Of a stretch of 52,231 nucleotides of DNA, positions 18,778 through 27,763 are shown one piece after another; positions within the stretch are counted from its first letter, which is position 1, and each line of letters begins with the position of its first letter. The position numbers and the translations under genes are program-made. Below the pieces are notes generated by a model. The model was not told the origin of the DNA. It made no database searches and saw only the letters and a program-made list of their open reading frames with translations. Source of the DNA: Chloroflexota bacterium (GTDB lineage: Bacteria > Chloroflexota > Limnocylindria > Limnocylindrales > CSP1-4); contig VBEC01000026.1 of NCBI GenBank assembly GCA_005883615.1, forward strand, positions 1-52,231, written 5' to 3'.

Positions 18778-20838
18778 ATGACCGCTCCTGCGCATGAGCC
18801 CGCCATGACGCTCGGGCGATTTGCGGCCGAGACGTTCGCTGCCTCGGGGATAAAGGTGGCATTCACGGTTCCCGGCGAGAGCTTCCTCGGCCTGCTCGAC
18901 GCATTGCCCGGGGCTGGAATACGCGTGGTCGCCACCCGTCATGAAGGTGCCGCCGGGTTCATGGCCGCGGCATATGGATCGCTGACGGGCCGTCCCGCCC
19001 TGTGTCTGGTCACCCGCGCAGTCGGCGCGGCGAACCTTGGCATCGGCCTTCACGCCGCGCGCGCAGATTCGGCGCCGCTCGTGGCAGTCGTGGGGGGCGT
19101 GCGCCGCTCGCTCCGGGGCAGGGAGGCCTTCCAGGAAGCCGACATCGAGGGCTCCGTCGGGCGTCTGGCCAAGTGGGCGGGCGATGTCAGCGAGCCCCCC
19201 GCTTTCCCCGACGCACTGCGCGAGGCGCTGAAGCACGCGCTCAGCGGCCGCCCCGGCCCGGTCGTCCTCACGGTCCCGGAGGACGTCTTCGATGAGCCCC
19301 CCGGAGAAGGCCTGAGCGTCACGCCGCAGCGCGGCATTCGGACCCTGCAACCGGACGTGAGCAGCGTCCGCGGGATCCTCCACCTGCTTGCCGGTGGACG
19401 CTCGCCCGTGATCCTGGCCGGGGCAGGCGTCCTGCGATCGAACGCCTCGAGCGACCTCGTGCGACTGGCGGAGACGCTGTCGATTCCCGTGATTGCGGCC
19501 TGGAGGCGGCCGGACGTCTTCCCGAACGACCACGCCTACTACCTGGGGATGACGGGCCTCGGCGCGCCGCCAACCGTCGCCGAGCGACTGCTCGGTGCGG
19601 ATTCGCTGCTGGTGATCGGCTGCCGCCTCAACGAGATCGCATCATTCGAATACAGCATTCCGGCGCCTGGCACGCGGTGGGCACACGTCGACCTCGAACC
19701 GCGAACCGCGATGGCCGGCCTGCAGGCGCCGGAGATCGCCTTGGCTGCCGACGCCGGCGCCTTCATCCGCGTCGCGCGGGACCTCCTCTTGGGGGGCGTG
19801 CTCGAGGCCGCCGCAGTCGACGCGCGGCGAGCGGCCATCGCGGACGACCGAGCGGCATTCCTCGCTTCGTCAGACGTCGTCGAGGAACCATGGGAGGGGC
19901 CGGGAGTCCATCCCGGTCGCGTGATCGAGACGCTTGGTCGGCTCCTCGGGCCGGAAACCATCCTCACCACCGACGCCGGCAATTTCGCTTCGTGGGCCGC
20001 TCGTGGCTACCGCTTCCGGAGGCCGGGTACCTTCCTTGGCCCGACATCGGGCGCGATGGGCTACGCCCTGCCGGCTGCGCTCGCCGCAGCGGTCGCGCGC
20101 CCCGGCCGGCAGGTCGTCGCGCTCGCCGGGGACGGCGGCTTCGCGATGACGATGGCCGAGCTCGAAACGGCCGTTCGGGAGCGCCTGCCGGTGATCGTGC
20201 TGGTATTCGACAATCGCCGTTACGGAACGATCCGCGCGCACCAGGAAGAACGCGGAGCCGGCCAGGGAATCGGCACCGAGCTGGGCGCCATCGATTTCGC
20301 CGGGGTTGCCGAGGCTCTGGGGGCGGCAGGCTTCCGGGTCGAGCGGGATGACGAATTCGAGGACGCACTGACCAGCGCACTCAAGGCCAGGCGACCCGCG
20401 GTCATCCAGTTGCAGCTCGATCGCCGTTGGCTCTCGATCGACCAGCGGGCCGACAAGCCGGCTGAGGTCGCGTTGCCCGTGCAGCCCCCTGAGGCAATGG
20501 AGGCTGGCGAGGACGCCGAGGCCCTTGAGGCTGCGGTGGAGGCACCCGAGCCGCCCGCTCCGGAGGAGGTGCCGGCGCCTGCGCCCGACGGAGCGCCGCC
20601 CGACGGAGCGCCTGACGAGGCGCCGCCTGACGAGGCACCGCCTGACGAGGCACCGCCTGACGAGGCGCCCCATCCGGACGAGCCAGAACCCGCCACCCCG
20701 GACGAGGTTCCTGCTCCTGACGAGTCTCTACCGGCGCTGGTGAGCGACCACGAGCGCCTTGACGGCCAGGCACCAGCCTCGGAGCGCTCCGAACCGGTCT
20801 CGACGGAAGAGCCCACCGCGGTTGCGCCCGAGGGATGA
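18778..20838 (+). CDS. Thiamine-diphosphate enzyme of the acetolactate-synthase family with a long acidic tail
   Basis: The three ThDP domains are complete. The N-terminal PYR domain has the catalytic Glu E56 (TRHEGAAGFMA), the central domain is of the DHS type, and the C-terminal PP domain carries GDGGFAMTM (451-459) through N479, the 27-residue ThDP/Mg motif. The core ends near residue 558, normal for ~550-residue IlvB-like enzymes. After it comes a ~125-residue Pro/Glu/Asp/Ala tail with four PDEAP repeats. No ilvN or ilvC is adjacent, so classical acetolactate synthase is unproven. Oxalyl-CoA or sulfoacetaldehyde-type enzymes are alternatives. The stop overlaps the following Mur-ligase gene by 4 bases (ATGA), implying a shared role. 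Confidence 0.85.
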   Translation: MTAPAHEPAMTLGRFAAETFAASGIKVAFTVPGESFLGLLDALPGAGIRVVATRHEGAAGFMAAAYGSLTGRPALCLVTRAVGAANLGIGLHAARADSAPLVAVVGGVRRSLRGREAFQEADIEGSVGRLAKWAGDVSEPPAFPDALREALKHALSGRPGPVVLTVPEDVFDEPPGEGLSVTPQRGIRTLQPDVSSVRGILHLLAGGRSPVILAGAGVLRSNASSDLVRLAETLSIPVIAAWRRPDVFPNDHAYYLGMTGLGAPPTVAERLLGADSLLVIGCRLNEIASFEYSIPAPGTRWAHVDLEPRTAMAGLQAPEIALAADAGAFIRVARDLLLGGVLEAAAVDARRAAIADDRAAFLASSDVVEEPWEGPGVHPGRVIETLGRLLGPETILTTDAGNFASWAARGYRFRRPGTFLGPTSGAMGYALPAALAAAVARPGRQVVALAGDGGFAMTMAELETAVRERLPVIVLVFDNRRYGTIRAHQEERGAGQGIGTELGAIDFAGVAEALGAAGFRVERDDEFEDALTSALKARRPAVIQLQLDRRWLSIDQRADKPAEVALPVQPPEAMEAGEDAEALEAAVEAPEPPAPEEVPAPAPDGAPPDGAPDEAPPDEAPPDEAPPDEAPHPDEPEPATPDEVPAPDESLPALVSDHERLDGQAPASERSEPVSTEEPTAVAPEG
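20611..20670 (+). repeat. Four 15-bp tandem repeats in the TPP-enzyme tail
   Basis: Units beginning CCTGACGAGGC start at 20611, 20626, 20641 and 20656 and each encode Pro-Asp-Glu-Ala-Pro. Two related GACGGAGCGCC units lie just upstream. The repeats keep the frame. Confidence 0.9.
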
Positions 20839-22424
20839 CCCGGTCCCTCGAGGAGATCGCCCGCGGGCTCGAACCATCGCGCTCCGGACGTGCCATCCCT
20901 CTTGGCGAACGAGTGCACGTCCTGGGTGCCGGAGGCGCCGCCGCGAGCGCGTCGCTGCTCCTGGCTGCCGCGGCCGGGGCGCGGATGTCGGGTTGCGACT
21001 CGAGCGGACCGAGCCTTTACACGCCCGCGGTTGAAGGTGCGGGAATTCCGCTCGCCTGGCGGCACGACCCGGCCCACGTCGTCGATTCCGAGGGAAGCGC
21101 GATCGTCGACCGGATTGCCGTGTCCAAAGCGCTCACCTCGGTCAATCCAGACCTGCCGGAGCTTGTCGCGGCGCGTAAGGCTGGGATCGCGGCAGTCAGC
21201 TGTCAGCAGCTCATTGCGGACGCGGCCGCGACGCGCGACGCACGTCTCCTTGCCGTGTCCGGGACGCACGGGAAGTCGACCACGACTGGGTGGCTGGTTC
21301 ACCTCCTCCTCGCCGATGGGCAGGATCCCTCTGCGTTCGTCGGCGCCCTCATGCCGCCCTCCCTCGCAGGGGGCGTGCCGTCGGTCGTCCGAATCGGAGG
21401 GGACCCCGTCCTCGTAGTCGAGGCCGACGAGTACGGCGGCAACTTCGACCCGTATCATCCTGCCATCGGCGTCCTGCTGAACGCCGACTGGGATCATCCC
21501 GACGTGTTCGCGTCGCGAGCGGACGTGGTGGCGGCCTTCGAGCGCTGGATCCGGGCCTTCGATGGGGCAGGGGAGCCGCCGACGCTCGTTGCCGGCGCCG
21601 ACGATCAGGGGGTAGAGGAGCTCCTGCCCCGCCTCGCGGATTGGGCCGGACGGCTTCTCCTCACGTCGTTGGTCGACGACGAAGAGGACGTCGAAGCCCG
21701 GCGACGCGGCCTCGCGGGAGATCACGCCAGCGCGCTCGGCCCGGCGACGAGCCTCGTAGCCTCGGTGAGCATGGCCGCCGGGGGTCGAGCCCGGCTGACG
21801 CTCCACGGGATCGATGATGCACCCGGCGCCTTCCCGTCCGTCGAGCTTCGGCTCATCGGGCGTCACAACGCGTTCGATGCGCTGGGGGCGGCTGGTGCAG
21901 CCGTCGCCCACGGCGTTCCGGCCGCCGCGATCGTGGACGGCCTGGGGACCTTCGAAGGCGTCGGTCGACGCCTGGAGCTCAAGGGCGACGTCGGCGGAGT
22001 GGTCGTGCTCGACGACTTCGGCCATCATCCGACTGCCATCGCTGCGACGATCGCCGCGGTGCGCCTGCATTATCCGGACCGGCGCCTCTGGGCCGTTTAC
22101 GAGCCGCTCACCTTCCACCGGACTGCAGCCATGCTCGACGCATTTGCCGACGTGCTGGCTACTGCCGCAGACCGGGTCGTGGTGGCCGACATCTTCGCCG
22201 TGCGCGATCCCGACACCAGCATCGTCTCGGCCGCGGACCTCGCGCAGGCCGTGACCGTGCGAGGCGGCTCCCCGGCCGTGGCCCCAGGCTCGGTGGAGGA
22301 GACCGCGAGCTACCTCGCGGCCCAGGTGAAGCCGAACGACGTCGTCCTGGTCCTGGGCGGCGGGCGCTCATACGTCATCGCCGATCGGCTCGTCGAGGCC
22401 CTGCGGGCTCGCTCAGATACGTAG
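20835..22424 (+). CDS. Mur ligase family protein (MurC/Mpl-like)
   Basis: Mur ligases join an amino acid or peptide to a UDP-sugar or other carboxylate using ATP. The 529-residue protein has an N-terminal Rossmann-type domain (VHVLGAGGAAASASLLLAAAAG), the ATP P-loop GTHGKSTTTG (143-152), a VVEADEYGGNFDPYHP metal/substrate segment and NADWDHPDVF. The C-terminal domain begins GVVVLDDFGHHPTAIAATI and ends LVLGGGRSYV. The DEYGGNFD and DDFGHHPT segments are closer to MurC/Mpl than to MurD/E/F. The rest of the peptidoglycan cluster is absent, and it is coupled to the TPP enzyme rather than to mur genes. So it may act outside murein synthesis. Substrate unknown. Confidence 0.8.
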   Translation: MTRSLEEIARGLEPSRSGRAIPLGERVHVLGAGGAAASASLLLAAAAGARMSGCDSSGPSLYTPAVEGAGIPLAWRHDPAHVVDSEGSAIVDRIAVSKALTSVNPDLPELVAARKAGIAAVSCQQLIADAAATRDARLLAVSGTHGKSTTTGWLVHLLLADGQDPSAFVGALMPPSLAGGVPSVVRIGGDPVLVVEADEYGGNFDPYHPAIGVLLNADWDHPDVFASRADVVAAFERWIRAFDGAGEPPTLVAGADDQGVEELLPRLADWAGRLLLTSLVDDEEDVEARRRGLAGDHASALGPATSLVASVSMAAGGRARLTLHGIDDAPGAFPSVELRLIGRHNAFDALGAAGAAVAHGVPAAAIVDGLGTFEGVGRRLELKGDVGGVVVLDDFGHHPTAIAATIAAVRLHYPDRRLWAVYEPLTFHRTAAMLDAFADVLATAADRVVVADIFAVRDPDTSIVSAADLAQAVTVRGGSPAVAPGSVEETASYLAAQVKPNDVVLVLGGGRSYVIADRLVEALRARSDT

Positions 22425-22541
22425 GGCCGGGCCACAATCCTGTCGCATGGTCACGGGGGGACTGGGATTGGGGTCGGTCGCTCCTCAGCCCCTCCGGATT
22501 GCCGCGCCGCGAACGTGTTCCGGATTGAAAAGTGCCAACTG

Positions 22542-22560
22542 CGTGCCGCCGGGGGGCACG
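22542..22560. terminator. Weak stem-loop between convergent genes
   Basis: CGTGCC (22542-22547) pairs with GGCACG (22555-22560) around a 7-base GC-rich loop. It lies in the 220-bp gap between the convergent Mur-ligase and MBL-Rieske genes. I see no other structure or convincing small gene in this gap. Confidence 0.35.
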
Positions 22561-22644
22561 AATCACGAATACCAGTCCGGGGAGGAATGGACGGCAGAAA
22601 CGAATGCCGCGGCGGCGCTCTCCCCGGCGGTGTGATGCGTGGCC

Positions 22645-24252
22645 CTATCCCGCGGCCCGCTGCGGCTCGGGCTCGCCCGCGCCTCGCGCGGTCTCGGCGT
22701 CCCCGTCGGCGCCTTCAGAACCCACCGGGCGCGCCCACAGCTCGTGGCCTTCGGAGGTCAGGCAGGCCCCGCTCGCGAGGTCGAACTGCCACCCGTGGAG
22801 CTGGCAGGTGAGCACGCCCTCCTCGATGATGGCAAAGCGCGTCAGGTCGGCCTTCATGTGCGGGCAGCGCCGCTGGATCTGGTAGCCGGCTGCTTCCCAC
22901 GTGCCCTGGATCGGTCCGCGCTCCGCATAGAAGCCCTCGGCGTACTGCAGCCGCTCTTCGGTAAGGCACTTGAACCACGTGTAGACGTAGTCGTTGTAGG
23001 GGCCCTTGCGAGCGGCCCTGAAGCGCATCGACAGGAACAGCTGGTTGACCCAGTCCGGCAGGCGCCGCCGTACGCACCACTCGACCAGGTCGCGCGGGAT
23101 CGTGAACCGGTAGCGGGCCATCTCGTCGCCGTCCTCGAACGCTCGGACGCGCCGCTGCGTGAAGTCCGCCACGATCTTGTCGTCGCCGACGTCGAGCACG
23201 ATCCGCTCGTTTATCCCGGCCGAGATCAGGTCGGCCTGCTCCAGGAGGGGGTCCCACCATTCCTGGAGCTCGGCGAGCAGGTCGATGTGCGGGCCTTGCC
23301 AGGCGGCTCGCTCCGCTTCGATCAGCGGCAACGCCCGCCGCTGATAGGCCTTCAGGTAGCGCGCCTTGTGCTCGAACAGCGCGTCGACCCGCGGCTGGGG
23401 CAGCGGGTGGACGACCTCGAACCCGCCGGGCGACAAGTCACCGATCGAACCGGGGATCATCAACCGGCCCTCGAATTCGCCACGCTCGCGCATGTAGTCG
23501 AGGAACACGGTCTGGTCGGGAAAGATGTTGTTCGGGTCGTCGTGACGGTCGTTGAAGTCGAACAGATCGCGATCGAGGAAGCACGGCGGGCCCGCCGAGG
23601 GAACAGTCCAGCGTGGCGACAGGATCTCGATGTAGCGATGAGCGCGCGCCAGCTGGGCTATCCGCTTCTTGTGTGCGAGGACTTCGAGCGCCTTCTCCGG
23701 GAACTCGTAGACCATCGGGTACCAGATCGCCCCCGAAAACTGGAGGAACAGCAGGTCGAGCGGCCCGAGCTCGAGCAGCTTGTCCGGGTCGGTCGGGCGA
23801 CTGTCGTTCATGTTCAGCAGCCGTGTCTCGCCGTCGTCGAGCAGCAGCGCTGAGTCTCCGATCGGGCCGTCCGTGGGCGCGACCAGCGCCATGACCATGA
23901 GCCGCAATCCGCCCGGAAGATCAACCGGATCGCAGTCCTTCGTCTTGAGGAACCTATCGAATCCGAGCGCGCGCAGCTCCTTCTCGAGCGTTTCGAGCGG
24001 GTAGTCGGGCAGGATCACGGTCGCGTCCTTGCTGACGTGCTCGGCAAGGAAGCGCGGGTCGAAGTGATCGTGGTGGAGGTGGCTGACGTACAGGTAGGTC
24101 GGGTTGCCGATGCGCTCGGGAGGGATCCCGTCGTTGGCCGGGAACGGGAACCACGACGCAAAGAACGCGGGGTTGAACCAGGGATCGCACAGGATGGAGC
24201 CGGCGCGTGTCTCGATGTACAGCCCGGCCTGGCCCAGGAAGGTCACCTTCAC
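22645..24252 (-). CDS. Metallo-beta-lactamase-fold hydrolase with C-terminal Rieske [2Fe-2S] domain
   Basis: The N-terminal ~300 residues form an UlaG-like metallo-beta-lactamase domain: FLGQAGLYIET, CDPWFNP and the metal motif HLHHDHFD (H58, H60, D62, H63). The C-terminus is a Rieske domain with the cluster ligands C463-x-H465 and C483-x-x-H486 (CPHMKAD and CQLHGWQFD). Both sets of metal ligands are intact. The same two domains occur, in the opposite order, in CMP-N-acetylneuraminate hydroxylase, so an oxygenase-type role on a sugar nucleotide or lipid is possible but unproven. The 535-residue gene starts with GTG at 24252. A TATCCT lies only 8 bases upstream on the minus strand, suggesting a leaderless mRNA. 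Confidence 0.85.
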   Translation of the reverse strand: MKVTFLGQAGLYIETRAGSILCDPWFNPAFFASWFPFPANDGIPPERIGNPTYLYVSHLHHDHFDPRFLAEHVSKDATVILPDYPLETLEKELRALGFDRFLKTKDCDPVDLPGGLRLMVMALVAPTDGPIGDSALLLDDGETRLLNMNDSRPTDPDKLLELGPLDLLFLQFSGAIWYPMVYEFPEKALEVLAHKKRIAQLARAHRYIEILSPRWTVPSAGPPCFLDRDLFDFNDRHDDPNNIFPDQTVFLDYMRERGEFEGRLMIPGSIGDLSPGGFEVVHPLPQPRVDALFEHKARYLKAYQRRALPLIEAERAAWQGPHIDLLAELQEWWDPLLEQADLISAGINERIVLDVGDDKIVADFTQRRVRAFEDGDEMARYRFTIPRDLVEWCVRRRLPDWVNQLFLSMRFRAARKGPYNDYVYTWFKCLTEERLQYAEGFYAERGPIQGTWEAAGYQIQRRCPHMKADLTRFAIIEEGVLTCQLHGWQFDLASGACLTSEGHELWARPVGSEGADGDAETARGAGEPEPQRAAG

Positions 24253-24260
24253 GAAGGCAC

Positions 24261-24266
24261 AGGATA
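24261..24266 (-). promoter_or_regulatory. Candidate -10 element of the MBL-Rieske gene
   Basis: TATCCT on the minus strand ends 8 bases before the GTG start, so transcription would begin at or next to the start codon. There is no ribosome-binding site between them. No clear -35 was found. Confidence 0.35.
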
Positions 24267-24318
24267 CCGGGGCGAATCGACCGAACCCTCAGTTCCTTCG
24301 CGGCCGAGCGGACTGGGC

Positions 24319-24324
24319 AATACT
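24319..24324 (+). promoter_or_regulatory. Candidate -10 element of the YdeI-like gene
   Basis: AATACT ends six bases before the GTG start at 24331, and no ribosome-binding site is visible, a pattern typical of leaderless transcripts. No clear -35 was found. Confidence 0.35.
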
Positions 24325-24330
24325 CGGGTC

Positions 24331-24927
24331 GTGGAGCCAACGTTCTTCGAGTCGCCGGCCGAGCTGCGGCGCTGGTTCGAGGCGAACCACGCGACCGCCG
24401 GCGAGCTGCACATCGGCCTCTACAAGAGGTCCTCGGGGAAATCGGGGATCAGCTACGCCGAGGCGCTCGACGAGGCCCTCAGCTTCGGCTGGATCGACGG
24501 CCTCCGAAAAGGCCTGGACGCGAACCGCTGGATGATCCGCTTCACGCCCCGGACCTCGAGAAGCATCTGGAGCGCGGTGAACATCAGGCGTGCCGGCGAG
24601 CTGGTCCACCTTGGCCGAATGCGACCGGCCGGCTTGAAGGCGCTCGAGGGACGGGATCCGGCCAGGGCCAACCTCTATTCCTATGAGCGTCAGTCGGCCA
24701 CTCTTGCGGCGGGGGATGACTCCGCCTTTCGTGCCAACCGGATCGCCTGGGACTTCTTCGAAGCGCAAGCCGGGTCATACCGCCGTGCCGCCATCTGGTG
24801 GGTCGTCAGTGCGAAGCAGGAGGCGACCCGAGCCAGGCGGCTCCGCGCGCTGATCGAGCATTCGGAAATGGGCCAGCGGCTGCCCAGTCTCATCTCCCCT
24901 CGTCGCACCTCGGATCGCAATCCTTGA
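24331..24927 (+). CDS. YdeI/OmpD-associated family protein
   Basis: This family of small cytoplasmic proteins has no established biochemical activity; E. coli YdeI is linked to stress and peptide resistance. The 198-residue protein has the family core PTFFESPAELRRWFEANHAT, ELHIGLYKRSSGKSGISYAEALDEAL (quoted as ELHIGLYKRSSGKSGISY), SFGWIDGLRKGLD and RFTPRTSRSIWSAVN. The C-terminal part (AFRANRIAWDFFEAQAGSYRRAAIWWV) matches the helical end. GTG 24331 begins the conserved region directly, while longer upstream frames overlap the divergent gene. It is transcribed away from the MBL-Rieske gene. Confidence 0.88.
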   Translation: MEPTFFESPAELRRWFEANHATAGELHIGLYKRSSGKSGISYAEALDEALSFGWIDGLRKGLDANRWMIRFTPRTSRSIWSAVNIRRAGELVHLGRMRPAGLKALEGRDPARANLYSYERQSATLAAGDDSAFRANRIAWDFFEAQAGSYRRAAIWWVVSAKQEATRARRLRALIEHSEMGQRLPSLISPRRTSDRNP

Positions 24928-25050
24928 CGCGCTTCGCGAGGCGGAAACCGCGGCAACGTTGATTACAGGCTGGTCGCCAATTCGTCGCTGCGTTACGCTC
25001 CGTCGGTCCGCTCGTGAAGGACCCGCCGGGCGCGGGTTGGAGGAGGAGCA

Positions 25051-26304
25051 ATGAACCTGTCCGCGTGGGGGAAGGGATTCGCCGTTGCCGCCGTCTTTGC
25101 CCTGCTGACCGGCGCCTGCAGTGGCGCTGCGAGCCCGGCCGCATCGACGCCGGCCAGCGCTGCCGCGAGCGCCGCAGCCAGCACGGCCGCGAGTACGTCG
25201 CCCGGTCCCGGGGGCACGATCAAGATCGGGGGTGGGTTCGCGCTGACCGGCGACGAAGCCTCGCTCGACGTGCCCGCAGCCAACGGCGCCAAGCTCGCCG
25301 TCAAGGAGATCAACGCGGCCGGCGGCGTCCTCGGCCGGCAGCTCGAGCTGATCATCCACGACAGCCAGTACAAGCCGGACGTCACTGCCCAGACGGCGAA
25401 GCAGTTCGTCGAGCAGGACAGAGTCCCGCTGTTCATCGGCTATACGGACACCGACTCCGTCATCGCGGCGGGGCCGACGATGCAGGCCGCCAAGATCCCG
25501 TTCATCACGGTCGGGGCGACGTCGCCCAAGATCCCCAAGCAGATCGGGGACATGATGTTCCTGGCCTGCTTCGGCGATAACGTGCAGGCTGCGGCCGGCG
25601 CCGAATTCGCATTCAAGAAGTTCGGCAAGAACGCCTACCTGCTGTGGGACAAGGGCGTCGAGTACACGACCCTGCTCGGCGGGTACTTCAAGTCTCGCTT
25701 CACGGAGCTCGGTGGCACGCTTCTGCTCGAGGACTCCTACGGCGACAAGGAGACAAACTTCTCGAGCCAGATCGCCAAGGTGAAGGCTCTGCCCACCAAG
25801 CCGGACTTCTACTACGTGGCGGCCATGCCCTACAACGTCGGCCCGGTGGTCAAGCAGTTCCGCGACGCAGGAATCACCGGTCCGATCGTCGGTGGCGACG
25901 GCTACGACACGCCTGACCTGGTCAAGGTGGCCGGTGCCGCAGCCAACAACGTGTTCTTCTCGACGCACGCCCTGATGGACGCGACGGGGGGCACCGACGG
26001 GATCAAGAAGTTCATCGCCGCCTACAAGACGGAGTACGGCCACGAGCCGGAGAACGCTTTCGCGGCGCTCGGCTATGACACCGTCTATTTGCTGGCCGAT
26101 GCCGTGAAGCGCGCCGGAGGCACCGATTCGGCGGCCGTGAAGGCTGCCCTGGAGGGGACCAAGGACTTCAAGGGGATCACCGGCGCGATCACCTTCTCGG
26201 CGGACGCCCACGTTCCCCAGAAGGGCGTGACGATCATCGACGTCGAGAGCGGCAAGTTCACCCTCGGGGCCGAGGTCGTCCCGGAGAAGGTGCCCGCGCC
26301 GTAG
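25051..26304 (+). CDS. livJ: Branched-chain-type amino-acid/amide ABC transporter, substrate-binding lipoprotein
   Basis: This is the extracytoplasmic receptor of a HAAT-type ABC importer. The 417-residue protein has a lipoprotein signal (hydrophobic FAVAAVFALL, lipobox LTGAC with C23), then an Ala/Ser/Thr linker (~24-50). The type I periplasmic-binding fold follows: IKIGGGFALTGDEASLDVPA, NAAGGVLGRQLELIIHDSQY (quoted in part), and a second lobe with GDGYDTPDLVKVAGAAANNVFF. GGAGGAGG precedes the ATG. The permeases and ATPases lie ~2.6 kb downstream on the opposite strand, with two catabolic-type genes between. The ligand is unknown. The neighbouring ligase and amidohydrolase hint at an amine, amide or unusual amino acid. 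Confidence 0.93.
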   Translation: MNLSAWGKGFAVAAVFALLTGACSGAASPAASTPASAAASAAASTAASTSPGPGGTIKIGGGFALTGDEASLDVPAANGAKLAVKEINAAGGVLGRQLELIIHDSQYKPDVTAQTAKQFVEQDRVPLFIGYTDTDSVIAAGPTMQAAKIPFITVGATSPKIPKQIGDMMFLACFGDNVQAAAGAEFAFKKFGKNAYLLWDKGVEYTTLLGGYFKSRFTELGGTLLLEDSYGDKETNFSSQIAKVKALPTKPDFYYVAAMPYNVGPVVKQFRDAGITGPIVGGDGYDTPDLVKVAGAAANNVFFSTHALMDATGGTDGIKKFIAAYKTEYGHEPENAFAALGYDTVYLLADAVKRAGGTDSAAVKAALEGTKDFKGITGAITFSADAHVPQKGVTIIDVESGKFTLGAEVVPEKVPAP

Positions 26305-26393
26305 CCCAAGGCGATTACGACGACCGCTGGCGGAGGGATCACCTCGCCGCCGGCGGTCGACGACGCGCGTTTCCGCAGGATCGAGGGAGACCG

Positions 26394-27743
26394 ATGAAAC
26401 CCGATGAGATCGTTGCCCATGCCCGCGAGCAGGGCGTGCAGCTCGTGCGCTTCCTGTACTGCGACAACGGCGGCGTGATCCGGGGGAAGAGCACGCACAT
26501 CGATCAGCTCTCACGGAGGATGAAGAGCGGAATCGGACTGGTCACCGGCATGCAGTCCTTCACGAGTCTCGACTCCCTCGCGCCGGACGCGTCCTACGGC
26601 CCGGTCGGCGAAATCCGTCTCGTGCCGGACCCGGAAACCTTCGCCGTTCTGCCCTACGCTCCGCGCAGCGCCCAGATGATCGCCGACATGATCACCATCG
26701 AGCGCCAGCCCTGGGACCTCGACCCGCGCTCATTCCTTGCTCGCATGGTCGCCCGCGCGCGTGACCGAGGCCTCCAGTTCGATGCCGCATTCGAGAACGA
26801 GTTCTACCTCGCCCGAAGGACGGACGACGGTTACGAGCCGGTGGATCGAAGCCTGTGCTTCAGCGGCATCGGCATGGACTCCACCGAAGACGTCATCCAG
26901 GACATCGTGGCCGCCCTTTCGGCCCAGGGGCTGACGGTCGAGCTGTCCCACCCGGAGCTGGGTCCCGGCCAACAGGAGCTCTCGACCCGGCACGCGCCGG
27001 CCGTCCGTGCCGCCGACAACCAGGTCACATACCGGCAGACCGTCAGGGCCGTCGCGGCAAGGCACGGGCTGGTTGCGTCTCTCGCCCCGAAGCCCTTCGC
27101 TCACGAAGCCGGTAGCGGCGCCCACGTGCACTGGAGCATCTGGGACGCGGAGCACCACGCGAACCGCCTTGCGGACGCCCGGGACCCCGACGGGCTTAGC
27201 CCGCTTGCCCGATCGGCCATCGCCGGCGTCCTGCATCATCTCCCGGCGTTGCTTGCCCTGACCACGCCGAGCGTCAACTCGTTCCGCAGGCTTCAGCCTC
27301 ACTTCTGGAGTTCGGCGTACACGGCGTGGGGTATCGAGAACCGTGAGGCCGCGGTGCGGGTCCCGACGCGTTACTGGGATGACGAGGAGGGCTCGACCAA
27401 TCTGGAGCTCAAGGCCAGTGATGCGAGCGCCAATCCGTACATCTCGCTGGGAGGCCTCATGGCCGCCGCCCTCGACGGCATCGAGCGCGAGCTGGATCCT
27501 GGCGAGCCGGTGAACAGCGATCCGGGCAACCTGACCGACGACGAGCTGCACCGCCGAGGCATCCGACGCTACCCGGAGACGGCTCGCGAAGCGCTGGACG
27601 AGCTGGAGCGCGACGAGGTTCTTGTCGGAGCATTGGGGGCGCCGCTGGCCTCCGAGTACTTGAAAGTGCGCCGCGCCGAAGCCGCGGCCTATGCCGAGAA
27701 GGACGAGGCGTTCGAGCTCGAACAGCACTTCTTCAAGTACTGA
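26394..27743 (+). CDS. Glutamine-synthetase-family ligase (gamma-glutamyl-amine/amide synthetase type)
   Basis: Members activate glutamate with ATP and join it to ammonia or an amine. The 449-residue protein has the family elements in order: N-terminal beta-grasp (VRFLYCDNGGVIRGKSTHI), metal/ATP segment FENEFYLARR, GPGQQELSTRHAPAV, the GSGAHVHWSIWD loop (G240-H246), and the late TNLELKASDASANPYISLGGL motif. The canonical GlnA adenylylation loop is not evident. Divergence from housekeeping GlnA, together with an adjacent amidohydrolase and a transporter, suggests gamma-glutamylation of an imported amine, as in PuuA/IpuC/FluG types. GGGAG precedes the ATG; the amidohydrolase starts 20 bases after the stop. 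Confidence 0.88.
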   Translation: MKPDEIVAHAREQGVQLVRFLYCDNGGVIRGKSTHIDQLSRRMKSGIGLVTGMQSFTSLDSLAPDASYGPVGEIRLVPDPETFAVLPYAPRSAQMIADMITIERQPWDLDPRSFLARMVARARDRGLQFDAAFENEFYLARRTDDGYEPVDRSLCFSGIGMDSTEDVIQDIVAALSAQGLTVELSHPELGPGQQELSTRHAPAVRAADNQVTYRQTVRAVAARHGLVASLAPKPFAHEAGSGAHVHWSIWDAEHHANRLADARDPDGLSPLARSAIAGVLHHLPALLALTTPSVNSFRRLQPHFWSSAYTAWGIENREAAVRVPTRYWDDEEGSTNLELKASDASANPYISLGGLMAAALDGIERELDPGEPVNSDPGNLTDDELHRRGIRRYPETAREALDELERDEVLVGALGAPLASEYLKVRRAEAAAYAEKDEAFELEQHFFKY

Positions 27744-27763
27744 GCACGGCCTCCCGCCCGCCG

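Noticed and set aside
22447..22635. A 62-residue plus-strand ORF between the Mur ligase and MBL-Rieske genes
   Set aside because: No ribosome-binding site, composition like random GC-rich sequence, no motif.
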